A DNA stretch of 45,420 bases from Ignavibacteriaceae bacterium. Lineage in GTDB: Bacteria > Bacteroidota > Ignavibacteria > Ignavibacteriales > Ignavibacteriaceae. The number at the start of each line of letters is the position of its first letter. Position 1 is the first letter of the stretch. Made by a program: the position numbers and the translations under genes. The notes beneath the pieces were generated by a model. That model was not told the DNA's origin. It saw only the letters and a program-made list of their open reading frames with translations, and did no database searches. Positions 23,888 through 32,309 of this stretch are shown here, piece after piece. The stretch is taken from NCBI GenBank assembly GCA_013360295.1, contig JABWCL010000041.1, forward strand, positions 1 through 45,420, in the 5' to 3' direction.

Positions 23888-25147
23888 ATGAACGTGATCA
23901 ACGGTATCAGCAGAGTGAACGGGAAACAGTCGGGAGAGAATGATCTCCGCGGCTTCGGGAGCATCTCCGACAGAATACTAAGATTAATATGGAACGAGCA
24001 CCGGATCTCAAGAATAGAGATCGCGAAACGCCTGGGGCTGGCAAGATCAACCGTAACAGAAATAGTTAAAGAAATAATTGACAGCGGTTTTGTAAATGAA
24101 GTAGGCACCGGCAAGTCGAAAGGCGGCAGGCGCCCGATTGTGCTTGAATTCCAGGACGATACGAAGTGTATACTTGGGATAGATATAGGGCAAAATCACG
24201 TTTCTGTCGCGCTAACCAACCTGCGCGGAAAACTGATTCACTGGGTTGAAAGAAGTCATCCGGTACGGCATGACCTCGAAGGTACACTCAACCTGGTAAT
24301 TGAGTTGAGCGATATATGTCTTACTCGCGCAAAGATAAGTCAACAGTTAATGGGCATTGGAGTATCCCTCCCAAGTCCGATAGATCCTGTAAATCCCGGG
24401 GTAATACCGGAAGTAGTCCTGCCGGAATGGGGCGGAAGAAACAAACTGGAAAGAATTGCTCAGAAGTATAATGTGCCTGTATATATAGATAACGACGCGA
24501 ATCTCGGAGCGATTGCCGAACACAGGTGGGGCGCGGGGCGTGGCGTAGATGATATGATCTATATTAAATCATCCACAGGAATAGGCGCGGGATATATACT
24601 TGACGGGCAAATATACAGAGGCGCAACGGGATCCGCGGGTGAAATCGGCCATCTGCCGATTGATATCTACGGAAAACGATGTGTCTGCGGACTTCGGGGC
24701 TGCCTGGTGACTTATGTCGGGCAGCACGCTCTTGAGGCGAGAGCCGAACAATTATTCAATGATTACCCTGAAAGCACGCTTAAAGGAAAAAAGCCCTCGA
24801 TTATTGATATAGAAGATGCCGCGCTTTCGGGCGACACTCTCGCGCTCAGAGTAGTAAGAGAAGCCGCGGACTATCTCGGGACAGCCATCGCGGGCTGGCT
24901 TAATGTAATGAATCCGCGCATGGTGATTTTCGGCGGCGATCTCGCGAGGACGGGTGAACTGCTTCTAGAACCGATAAGAGAAAAGTTCAGGCATTGCACG
25001 ATAGTAAATTCCGTGGCTGACGTGAAAATAACGACAGGCGAACTGGGCGCGCAGGCCGTCGCGATTGGCGCGGCTACCCTGGCTATTGAAGAAACATTTG
25101 CCGAAACGGATATCCTGAAACAGAAGACTCATCCCGCGGCTCTCTGA
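23888..25147 (+). CDS. ROK-family transcriptional regulator
   Basis: 419 aa, starting 14 bp after the lipoprotein stop. A winged helix (residues about 25-70, ISRIEIAKRLGLARSTVTEIVKEII) precedes a ROK sugar-kinase-fold domain. That domain shows GIDIGQNHVSVAL, DNDANLGAIAEHRWG, GIGAGYILDGQ and the ROK zinc site GEIGHLPI...CVCGLRGC (His255, Cys265, Cys267, Cys272). This is the NagC/XylR/Mlc-like architecture. Such proteins sense a sugar or sugar phosphate and release DNA. Its place inside the right arm and the twin operators over both arm promoters make it the likely, auto-regulated, master repressor. No Shine-Dalgarno is obvious; translation may be coupled to the upstream gene. Confidence 0.92.
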   Translation: MNVINGISRVNGKQSGENDLRGFGSISDRILRLIWNEHRISRIEIAKRLGLARSTVTEIVKEIIDSGFVNEVGTGKSKGGRRPIVLEFQDDTKCILGIDIGQNHVSVALTNLRGKLIHWVERSHPVRHDLEGTLNLVIELSDICLTRAKISQQLMGIGVSLPSPIDPVNPGVIPEVVLPEWGGRNKLERIAQKYNVPVYIDNDANLGAIAEHRWGAGRGVDDMIYIKSSTGIGAGYILDGQIYRGATGSAGEIGHLPIDIYGKRCVCGLRGCLVTYVGQHALEARAEQLFNDYPESTLKGKKPSIIDIEDAALSGDTLALRVVREAADYLGTAIAGWLNVMNPRMVIFGGDLARTGELLLEPIREKFRHCTIVNSVADVKITTGELGAQAVAIGAATLAIEETFAETDILKQKTHPAAL

Positions 25148-25212
25148 TAAAGATTATGAAAACCTTCATTCTACATACAAATTTTTTTCAAACAACGAAT
25201 AGGAACGGGATT

Positions 25213-26040
25213 ATGAAATCCGGAAAACTGATTCTTGTCTTAGTGTTTAACGTGTTAATATTACCGGCAATTCTGGTGCTAAACGGATGCGAAAGCCCGG
25301 CGGAAAGCGAAGAAAGATCCTGGAAACTGGTATGGCAGGATGAATTTAACGGCGCCGCGGGATCACTTCCCGATACGCTGACGTGGAATTTTGATGTCGG
25401 TACAGGCTGGGGAAACGCGCAGCTTGAATATGACACAAAACGTCCTGAGAACGTATCGCTTAACGGCGAGGGATTCCTGGAGATCACAGCGAGGAAAGAA
25501 CCATACCTCGGATCAAACTACACCTCCGGCCGTATCACCACCAAGAATAACGTGGAGTTTACCTACGGAAAAATTGAAGCGCGGATGAAACTCCCCTGGG
25601 GACAGGGTATGTGGCCCGCGTTCTGGCTTCTCGGCGCGGATGTAGATACAAAAGGATGGCCTGCCTGCGGTGAGATAGATATTATGGAAAATCGCGGACA
25701 AATGCCGGCAAGAGTACACGGAACGGTTCACGGCCCCGGCTATTCCGGTTCCGCCGGTAAATCCAAGCAGTTTGATCTTGTGAACGACAGGTTTGATACC
25801 GGGTTTCATACATTCGCGGTGGAATGGTCGGAAAGAGAGATCAAATTTCTTGTTAACGGAATTTTATATCACACAGTAAAACCCGAAGACCTGCCGGGTG
25901 AATGGGTGTTTAATAAAAACTTTTTTATTATACTCAATCTGGCTGTAGGAGGCAACTACGTCGGTCCTGTCGGCACGAACACAGTTTTCCCCCAGTCGCT
26001 GGTTGTTGATTATGTAAGAGTCTACCGGGAGGAAAAATAA
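25213..26040 (+). CDS. GH16 endo-beta-1,3-glucanase (laminarinase), lipoprotein
   Basis: 275 aa from the ATG at 25213; the frame opens 57 bases earlier, but only this start follows AGGA and leads directly into a signal peptide. LVLNGCESP is a good lipobox (Cys26). The catalytic signature GEIDIMEN gives nucleophile Glu154, Asp156 and acid/base Glu159, the beta-bulge form typical of laminarinases. LVWQDEFNG, TSGRITTKN, GKIEARMKLPWGQGMWPAFWLL and the closing VVDYVRVYREEK are all family hallmarks. The enzyme is a compact single domain without a binding module. As a lipoprotein it probably sits on the outer membrane and makes laminari-oligosaccharides. It follows the ROK gene in the same operon. 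Confidence 0.93.
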   Translation: MKSGKLILVLVFNVLILPAILVLNGCESPAESEERSWKLVWQDEFNGAAGSLPDTLTWNFDVGTGWGNAQLEYDTKRPENVSLNGEGFLEITARKEPYLGSNYTSGRITTKNNVEFTYGKIEARMKLPWGQGMWPAFWLLGADVDTKGWPACGEIDIMENRGQMPARVHGTVHGPGYSGSAGKSKQFDLVNDRFDTGFHTFAVEWSEREIKFLVNGILYHTVKPEDLPGEWVFNKNFFIILNLAVGGNYVGPVGTNTVFPQSLVVDYVRVYREEK

Positions 26041-26129
26041 AATGAAGCTCCAAAGCCTCTGTATATCGGGCCGGTTGTGTCTGTGTTCACGAAAAAACTA
26101 TTTATTCAGGGGCGAAGGGAATTGACAAG

Positions 26130-29100
26130 ATGAGCGACAGCAGGCACTACACGACAGCACCCGAAGACCGCATTCCCTTTTCTCATAAACTGATTTATGG
26201 AGTAGGAGCTTTTATAAACAACCTTCTCGCGGCCGCAAGCGGCGGGATGATGATAGTGCTTAACCTGGGACTGGGAATGAATCCGGCGCTCGTCGGACTG
26301 CTCGGCGCGCTCCCAAGAATTACGGACGCCTTCACCGATCCGGTGATGGGCTATATCTCAGATCATACAAGGTCAAAGTGGGGACGCCGCCGCCCGTATA
26401 TATTTGCAGGTGCAATTTTATCAGGTTTAATTTTCGCGCTTCTCTGGCAGCTTCCCGAAGGAAAAAGCGAAACATTTTATTTTGTTTACTTCCTTCTCGG
26501 ATCAATTCTTTTCTACGCGGCTTATACGGTTTTTGCCACACCGTGGGTGGCGCTCGGTTACGAACTAACCCCCGATTACCATGAACGCACCAGGCTTATG
26601 GGCGTGCAGAATTTCTTCGGACAGATCGCTTATGTGGTCTCCCCCTGGTTCCTCTGGATAATGACCTACAAAGGATTTTTTGATAACCAGGTAAGCGGTG
26701 CGGCAGGGCTAGCGATCATTATAGCAGTCTTCACAATCGCGGTGGGAATAATCCCGGCAATCTTTCTTAAAGAGAGATTTAAGGAAATAGCCATCAGTGA
26801 AACGGAAAAAAGTGAAAAAGCCGCGGCGAAATCAAAATCATTTTTAAGCGGAATTACGGAGTTCTTCAGCAGTTTTTCTACAGTATTAAAATCAAAGAAT
26901 TTTCTGCTCCTGTGTGCGGCTACCTTCCTTGTATTCAACGGCTTTATGCTCATATCTTCATTCCAGTTTTATGTAATAATATATTATGTATTCAGCGGCG
27001 ACCAGATGGCAGGCGCGGAATATGCGGGCTATGCCGGAACAATTGGTGCCATATCAACGTTTGCGGTAGTCGCGCTGGTTACCTGGATGTCTACTAAGAT
27101 CGGTAAGAGGAAAGCATTTTTTGTATCAACCGGCGTATCAATGATTGGCTACGCTCTTAAGTGGATTTGCTATAACCCGAGTTATCCCTGGCTTCTGCTT
27201 CTTCCCGCGCCACTGCTATCCTTCAGCCTTGGCGGCTTGTTTACGCTTATGCCATCTATGATTGCAGACGTGGTGGATACAGACGAGATTAAAACCAACG
27301 AAAGACGTGAAGGGATGTTCGGGTCTATCTTCTGGTTTATGGTTAAACTCGGAATGGCGGCAGCGCTTGCAGGCGGCGGATACATTCTCAACGCGACAGG
27401 GTTTGACGTTGCGCTTGGCGGATCTCAGTCCGATACGACGATTTTCCTCCTCCGGTTGTTTGACGCCGGGTTCCCGGTGATAACCTCAGCGCTGGCGATC
27501 TGGGCCATATATGTCTACCCGATTACCGAAGAAAGGGCATACCAGACAAGGAAAGAACTAGAACGCCGCCGCGGACCGGCTTCCGTTGCCACCGGCGCTC
27601 CTGCTTTGCAATTACAAACATCACAATTAAAGATAAACGGTATTATCATGGAAAACAACATTGACACAAAAGTAAATGAACTGATGTCGAAAATGACACT
27701 GGATCAGAAGATCGGACAGATGACCCAGACCGAGAGGCTTTCGGTTACTCCGGCTGAAATTAAAGAGTACCATATCGGCTCAGTGCTCAGCGGCGGAGGG
27801 TCGCTTCCCGGTGATAATAACCCGATTGACTGGGTGAAAATGAATGACGCTTACTGGGCGGCATCAATGGAAGAAGATGAAAACCATCTTGCTATCCCCA
27901 TCCTTTATGGCGTAGATGCAATTCACGGAAACAATAACGTGAAAGGCGCCACGGTATTTCCGCACAATATAGGTCTTGGTGCGGCTAACGATCCCGAACT
28001 GATTCAGAAAGTTGCCCGGATTACCGCGCGCGAAATCCTTGCCACGGGAGTTGAGTGGACCTTCGCGCCTACACTTGCCGTTGTCAGAAATGAAAAATGG
28101 GGCAGGACTTACGAAAGCTATTCTGAAGATCCGGCTATTGTAAAGAGCTACGCCTACAATTTTGTAAGCGCAATGCAGGGTGATTATGGTCGGGACAGTG
28201 TTATTGCCTGCGCGAAGCACTGGGTCGGAGACGGCGGTACAAACGGTATTGACCAGGGAGAGACTACTCTTCCTTACAGCGAACTTGAGAGGTTGCATAT
28301 AGCTCCATATTACGATGCAATTGCCGCCGGTGTGCTTACCGTAATGGCATCATATAACAGCTGGAACGGGAATAAATGCCACGGGCACGAGTACCTGCTT
28401 AAGGAAGTACTGAAGAAGAAGATGGGATTCCAGGGATTTGTTATTTCAGACTGGAACGGAATAGATCAGCTTTCGAAGGATTACTCTGAGGCAATAGCGC
28501 TATCGGTAAATGCCGGAGTGGATATGTTTATGGTACCCGAGAAATGGAAAGAATTTATTCAACTGTTGAAAAAACACGTTGAGAACGGTACTGTATCAAT
28601 GGAAAGAATAGATGACGCTGTGAGAAGAATACTTCGTGTAAAGTTTATTTACGGACTGTTTGAAAAACAGCGGCCGGCGGAAAGATACTGGTCTGATCAT
28701 AAATCCTTCGGTTCGGCTGAACACCGTGAAGTCGCGAGGGAAGCAGTAAGAAAATCACTTGTTTTACTGAAAAATGACAATAATATTCTCCCGGTTAATA
28801 AATCGGCAAATATACTTGTAGCCGGTAAGAACGCGCATAACCGCGGGCATCAGTGCGGTGGTTTCACGGTGCTTTGGCAGGGTGCTACCGATAACGATAC
28901 GATTGTCGGTGGGACTTCAATTTGGGAAGGCATTAAAAACGTTGCTCCGAATGCTGTTCTTAATCCGGACGGCAGCGAAGCTGAAGCCGGAAAATATGAT
29001 GTGGCTATAGTTGTTATCGGCGAGAAACCATACGCAGAAGGATTGGGAGATGTACGTCCCGACGGTAACATCGAAGCGGGTTCGCAATTTATTCGTCCCG

Positions 29101-29453
29101 ACCTGCAGTTAAAACCTTATTCAAGCACCCTTGAACTTTCGAAGATGCATCCCGAGGATATTGAAACGATAAACAGGATTACTTCAAAAGGAATACCGGT
29201 GGTGGCAATTCTGATCTCGGGAAGGCCGCTTGTAGTCAATCGTGAACTCGCGGAGTCAAAAGCATTTGTAGCCGCATGGCTACCGGGGTCTGAAGGAGCC
29301 GGAGTATCTGATGTGATTTTCGGCGATTATGATTTCCAGGGTAAACTTAGTTTCTCCTGGCCGAAGAAAGAAGACGAGCTGTGGAACAAGGGTGATGTGA
29401 ATTATAGCCCGCTGTTCCCATACGGTTTTGGACTCAGATACACTGCTGTGTAA
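26130..29453 (+). CDS. Fusion: GPH-family sugar symporter + GH3 beta-glucosidase
   Basis: 1107 aa in one open frame. Residues about 15-475 are a 12-helix glycoside-pentoside-hexuronide:cation symporter: TDPVMGYISDHTRSKWGRRR near 70, TPWVALGYELTPDYHERT near 145, and ADVVDTDEIKTNERREGMFG near 380. A linker of about 30 residues leads to Met507 and a complete GH3 of about 600 aa: MTLDQKIGQMTQ, WGRTYESYSEDP, KHWVGDGGTNG, and GFVISDWNG with nucleophile Asp774. It ends YSPLFPYGFGLRYTAV without a fibronectin part. Both symporter ends should be cytoplasmic, so the GH3 would cleave imported beta-glucosides at the exit of the carrier. An internal start at 27648 could also yield free GH3; the AT-rich linker resembles a former intergenic stretch. 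GH17 follows after 9 bp. Confidence 0.88.
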   Translation: MSDSRHYTTAPEDRIPFSHKLIYGVGAFINNLLAAASGGMMIVLNLGLGMNPALVGLLGALPRITDAFTDPVMGYISDHTRSKWGRRRPYIFAGAILSGLIFALLWQLPEGKSETFYFVYFLLGSILFYAAYTVFATPWVALGYELTPDYHERTRLMGVQNFFGQIAYVVSPWFLWIMTYKGFFDNQVSGAAGLAIIIAVFTIAVGIIPAIFLKERFKEIAISETEKSEKAAAKSKSFLSGITEFFSSFSTVLKSKNFLLLCAATFLVFNGFMLISSFQFYVIIYYVFSGDQMAGAEYAGYAGTIGAISTFAVVALVTWMSTKIGKRKAFFVSTGVSMIGYALKWICYNPSYPWLLLLPAPLLSFSLGGLFTLMPSMIADVVDTDEIKTNERREGMFGSIFWFMVKLGMAAALAGGGYILNATGFDVALGGSQSDTTIFLLRLFDAGFPVITSALAIWAIYVYPITEERAYQTRKELERRRGPASVATGAPALQLQTSQLKINGIIMENNIDTKVNELMSKMTLDQKIGQMTQTERLSVTPAEIKEYHIGSVLSGGGSLPGDNNPIDWVKMNDAYWAASMEEDENHLAIPILYGVDAIHGNNNVKGATVFPHNIGLGAANDPELIQKVARITAREILATGVEWTFAPTLAVVRNEKWGRTYESYSEDPAIVKSYAYNFVSAMQGDYGRDSVIACAKHWVGDGGTNGIDQGETTLPYSELERLHIAPYYDAIAAGVLTVMASYNSWNGNKCHGHEYLLKEVLKKKMGFQGFVISDWNGIDQLSKDYSEAIALSVNAGVDMFMVPEKWKEFIQLLKKHVENGTVSMERIDDAVRRILRVKFIYGLFEKQRPAERYWSDHKSFGSAEHREVAREAVRKSLVLLKNDNNILPVNKSANILVAGKNAHNRGHQCGGFTVLWQGATDNDTIVGGTSIWEGIKNVAPNAVLNPDGSEAEAGKYDVAIVVIGEKPYAEGLGDVRPDGNIEAGSQFIRPDLQLKPYSSTLELSKMHPEDIETINRITSKGIPVVAILISGRPLVVNRELAESKAFVAAWLPGSEGAGVSDVIFGDYDFQGKLSFSWPKKEDELWNKGDVNYSPLFPYGFGLRYTAV

Positions 29454-29462
29454 CGGTATAAA

Positions 29463-30617
29463 ATGATTAAAAAAAATATAATATTACCCGGGATCATACC
29501 CGCGAATCAGATACTTGCAATTGCGGTTTTATTCTTTTTATGTACAGGGATGGTCGGTACGGTGTTTGGAAAAAACGGTGATAAGGAGAAGATGGATAAG
29601 ATCAGGAAAATACTTGAGGAGAATAATATCCCAGATGCGCCGGCTCAGTGGGTTACACGAAAGCCTCTCTTTCGCGATGGCGCTGACTTTAACCCGATGG
29701 CAATTGCCTACGGATGTTACCGGGAGGGACAGGCTCCGGGCGTGAAAGGGCCCTCGGTAAGCGAGATCAAAGAAGACCTTGCTATCATTGAAAAGTACTG
29801 GACGCTGATAAGGGTATACGGCGCGGACGACGATACAGAAAGAATATTAAGCGTTATTCAAAAAGGCGGACATAATATAAAAGTTGTTTTGGGGATATGG
29901 CTTGAAAATGAAGAAGGGAAACCGGAAAAAAAGGCAGCGAACATTAAACAGGTGCTGCGCGGAATAGAACAAGCGGACAAGTACGAAAATATAATCGAGT
30001 CAGTCTGTGTGGGAAATGAGACTATGGTTAGCTGGTCTTATCACAGAATGCAGCCAGAACACTTAATTAAATATTTACGCGTAGTGCGGAACTATGTTAA
30101 ACAGCCTGTTACCACCGCGGATGATTACAGTTACTGGAATCTTCCGGAAAGCAAAAAGATAGCCGCCGAGCTTGATTTTATTATAACTCACATTCACCCG
30201 CTCTGGAACGGTATTCAGCTGGAAGAATCAGTTAACTGGCTTGATAAAGTATATTATGAACAGCTGGTGACAAATCATCCTGGGAAAGAAATAGTGATAG
30301 GTGAAACCGGATGGTCAACCGATTATGACGCTACCAAGACCGGGCCGGGAGAACAGGGGGCGCTGATTAAAGGTGTGGTCAATGAAGAAGCTCAAAAAGA
30401 GTTTATGAAAATGATTTATAAATGGGTGGAGGATAAAAAGGTGGTTACATATCTCTTTGAAGCTTTTGACGAACCGTGGAAGGGCGGCGGCGATAAAACC
30501 GGTCCGCGCGAAGTTGAGAAACACTGGGGCATATTTGGCGAGGACAGGAAGCCCAAAATGGCTTTCAGAGAACTGGGCGAGACATTCAGGATCAAAAAAG
30601 AAAATAAGAAACCGTAG
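29463..30617 (+). CDS. GH17-type beta-1,3-glucanase, exported
   Basis: 384 aa. An N-terminal hydrophobic segment (ILAIAVLFFLCTGMVGTVFG, residues 17-36) is a signal peptide or anchor. The barrel shows IAYGCYREGQAPGV, TLIRVYGADD, VVLGIWLENE, ESVCVGNET (acid/base Glu186) and IVIGETGWST (nucleophile Glu281), with YLFEAFDEPWK before the end. This is the GH17 order of clan GH-A, as in fungal and bacterial 1,3-beta-glucanases and glucanosyltransferases. The start lies 9 nt after the symporter-GH3 stop, so the two are surely co-transcribed. It probably trims or remodels short glucans in the periplasm. Without a T9SS domain or lipobox, periplasmic placement is favoured. Confidence 0.87.
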   Translation: MIKKNIILPGIIPANQILAIAVLFFLCTGMVGTVFGKNGDKEKMDKIRKILEENNIPDAPAQWVTRKPLFRDGADFNPMAIAYGCYREGQAPGVKGPSVSEIKEDLAIIEKYWTLIRVYGADDDTERILSVIQKGGHNIKVVLGIWLENEEGKPEKKAANIKQVLRGIEQADKYENIIESVCVGNETMVSWSYHRMQPEHLIKYLRVVRNYVKQPVTTADDYSYWNLPESKKIAAELDFIITHIHPLWNGIQLEESVNWLDKVYYEQLVTNHPGKEIVIGETGWSTDYDATKTGPGEQGALIKGVVNEEAQKEFMKMIYKWVEDKKVVTYLFEAFDEPWKGGGDKTGPREVEKHWGIFGEDRKPKMAFRELGETFRIKKENKKP

Positions 30618-30704
30618 AAAATTTAACGCCGCCAAATCGCGGCAGTCATTAAAAAGTTTATCAAATAATATTCAGCAACAATATAATAATTAACCGGAGT
30701 CAAC

Positions 30705-32144
30705 ATGAAAACCAACAAATACACAGCACCCTCCCGGATTTTGTACAGGCAAGTGAATCGGGCTTTAGTCCTTTTCCTTCTCCTTGCGATACCCGGTATG
30801 CTTTCGGCGCAGACATTACCCTCTCTGCCGATAGATTTCGAGTCCACCACAGTGAACTATACTTTCACGGATTTTGACGGCGGGCTTGCCACAAAAATCG
30901 CCAATCCGCAGGTAAGCGGAATTAATACCAGCGCGAATGTAGCGCAAATGGTAAAAAATGCCGGACAAGTCTGGGCAGGCTCGTATCTAAACCTTAGCGG
31001 AGCCATAGACTTCTCCGTCAATAAAACATTTAAAGTGAAAGTCTTTATGCCGAGAGTCGGCGCAAAGATGCTGCTTAAAGTCGAGAATCAGGCTAACACC
31101 GCAATCAATTTTGAAAGAGAAAAAACAGGCACCGTAGCTAATGCCTGGGAAGAGCTTACGTTCGATTACAGTGCGATAAACGCTTCTAACCAGTACGACA
31201 GGCTCGTGTTCATTTTCGACCTTGGCACGGCAGGAAACGGTTCTGCTGATTTTACTTACCTCTTTGATGATATTAAACTGGTAAACGCGCCACCACCTCC
31301 ACCGGATACCACCCAGATGAACCTTCCGGTTACATTTGACATAACCTGGATCAATTACGGGCTTGTTGGTTTCGGCGGCGCGGATGTATCTACAATTGAA
31401 ACAGATCCTACCGCTCCATCAAACAAGGTGGCAAAAGTTATCAAATCAGCCACCGCGGAACTCTGGGCTGGAACCAGTATAACCGCTACAACAGGCGGCG
31501 TTCAGACAGGTTTTGCAACTAAAATACCTTTTACCACAACTGAACAAAAAATGAATGTTCGCGTCTGGTCCCCCCACGCAGGCATAGTTGTAAGGCTGAA
31601 GGTTGAGGATTACCTTGATCCTACAAAATCGGTTGAAACGGATGTTACAAATACAGTCGCGAATGCCTGGGAAACCCTGACTTTTAATTTTGCCAATCAG
31701 GCTGCTGGTACGGCGCCGATTAACCTGTCATATAACTATAACAAGGCTTCAATTTTCTTTAACTTCGGAGTAACCGGTGCGACCGCGGGTGAAAGAATTT
31801 ATTATTTTGATGATGTCAGATTCGGTGAACCAACTTCAGCAAAAGATGCTGTTCAGGCGCCTTCTGAATTTACGTTGTCACAGAATTATCCGAACCCGTT
31901 TAATCCTTCAACCGCTATTTCATACTATCTGCCGGCTGAATCAAAAGTTAAACTTTCAGTGTACAATTCACTCGGACAGGAAGTAGCCGTACTTAATAAC
32001 GGAACACAGCCATCGGGTTATCATTCAGTTAACTTTAACGCTTCAAATCTGACGAGCGGAATATACTTCTATGCTATACAGGCAAGTTCAGTTGACGGCG
32101 GGAAATCATTTAATCAGACAAGGAAGATGAGCTTAATAAAATAA
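30705..32144 (+). CDS. T9SS-displayed protein with two carbohydrate-binding-like domains
   Basis: 479 aa. CCGGAG precedes the ATG. The signal peptide ends near GMLSAQT. Two related jelly-roll-like domains follow (about 40-205 and 208-375). Each has FDxxxxNYxxxxFGG/FDGG, A/S-KxVKxAxxxWAG, K-M/T-NVRVWSPHAG or KVKVFMPRVG, RLKVEDY or LLKVENQ, ANAWEELTFDYS and YxFDDxxF/L. A full T9SS type-A sorting domain closes the chain (SQNYPNPFNPSTAISY, VYNSLGQEV, ending RKMSLIK). No catalytic residues are apparent. Being behind GH17 in the glucan arm, it is probably a surface glucan-binding protein. It is a close paralogue of the next gene across the first 370 residues, but with a different C-terminal part. 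Confidence 0.8.
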   Translation: MKTNKYTAPSRILYRQVNRALVLFLLLAIPGMLSAQTLPSLPIDFESTTVNYTFTDFDGGLATKIANPQVSGINTSANVAQMVKNAGQVWAGSYLNLSGAIDFSVNKTFKVKVFMPRVGAKMLLKVENQANTAINFEREKTGTVANAWEELTFDYSAINASNQYDRLVFIFDLGTAGNGSADFTYLFDDIKLVNAPPPPPDTTQMNLPVTFDITWINYGLVGFGGADVSTIETDPTAPSNKVAKVIKSATAELWAGTSITATTGGVQTGFATKIPFTTTEQKMNVRVWSPHAGIVVRLKVEDYLDPTKSVETDVTNTVANAWETLTFNFANQAAGTAPINLSYNYNKASIFFNFGVTGATAGERIYYFDDVRFGEPTSAKDAVQAPSEFTLSQNYPNPFNPSTAISYYLPAESKVKLSVYNSLGQEVAVLNNGTQPSGYHSVNFNASNLTSGIYFYAIQASSVDGGKSFNQTRKMSLIK

Positions 32145-32171
32145 GCTCTGACAGCAGTTTTCTATAAAGCA

Positions 32172-32200
32172 GCCGGGTGATGCGCTACACATCACCCGGC
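32172..32200 (+). promoter_or_regulatory. Strong hairpin between the two binding-protein genes
   Basis: GCCGGGTGATG (32172-32182) and CATCACCCGGC (32190-32200) form a perfect 11-bp stem with a 7-nt loop. No T-run follows, so an mRNA-stabilising or processing hairpin is more likely than a terminator. It lies 28 bp behind the stop codon. Confidence 0.65.
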
Positions 32201-32309
32201 GCATTGTGCAGTATAATTAAAGTAGCAAATTATGATAAAACCGGAATGCGTCAACAGACCGGTTAAATTAACTAACAATTAACTATACAATACAAATTTA
32301 GGAGTTTTT

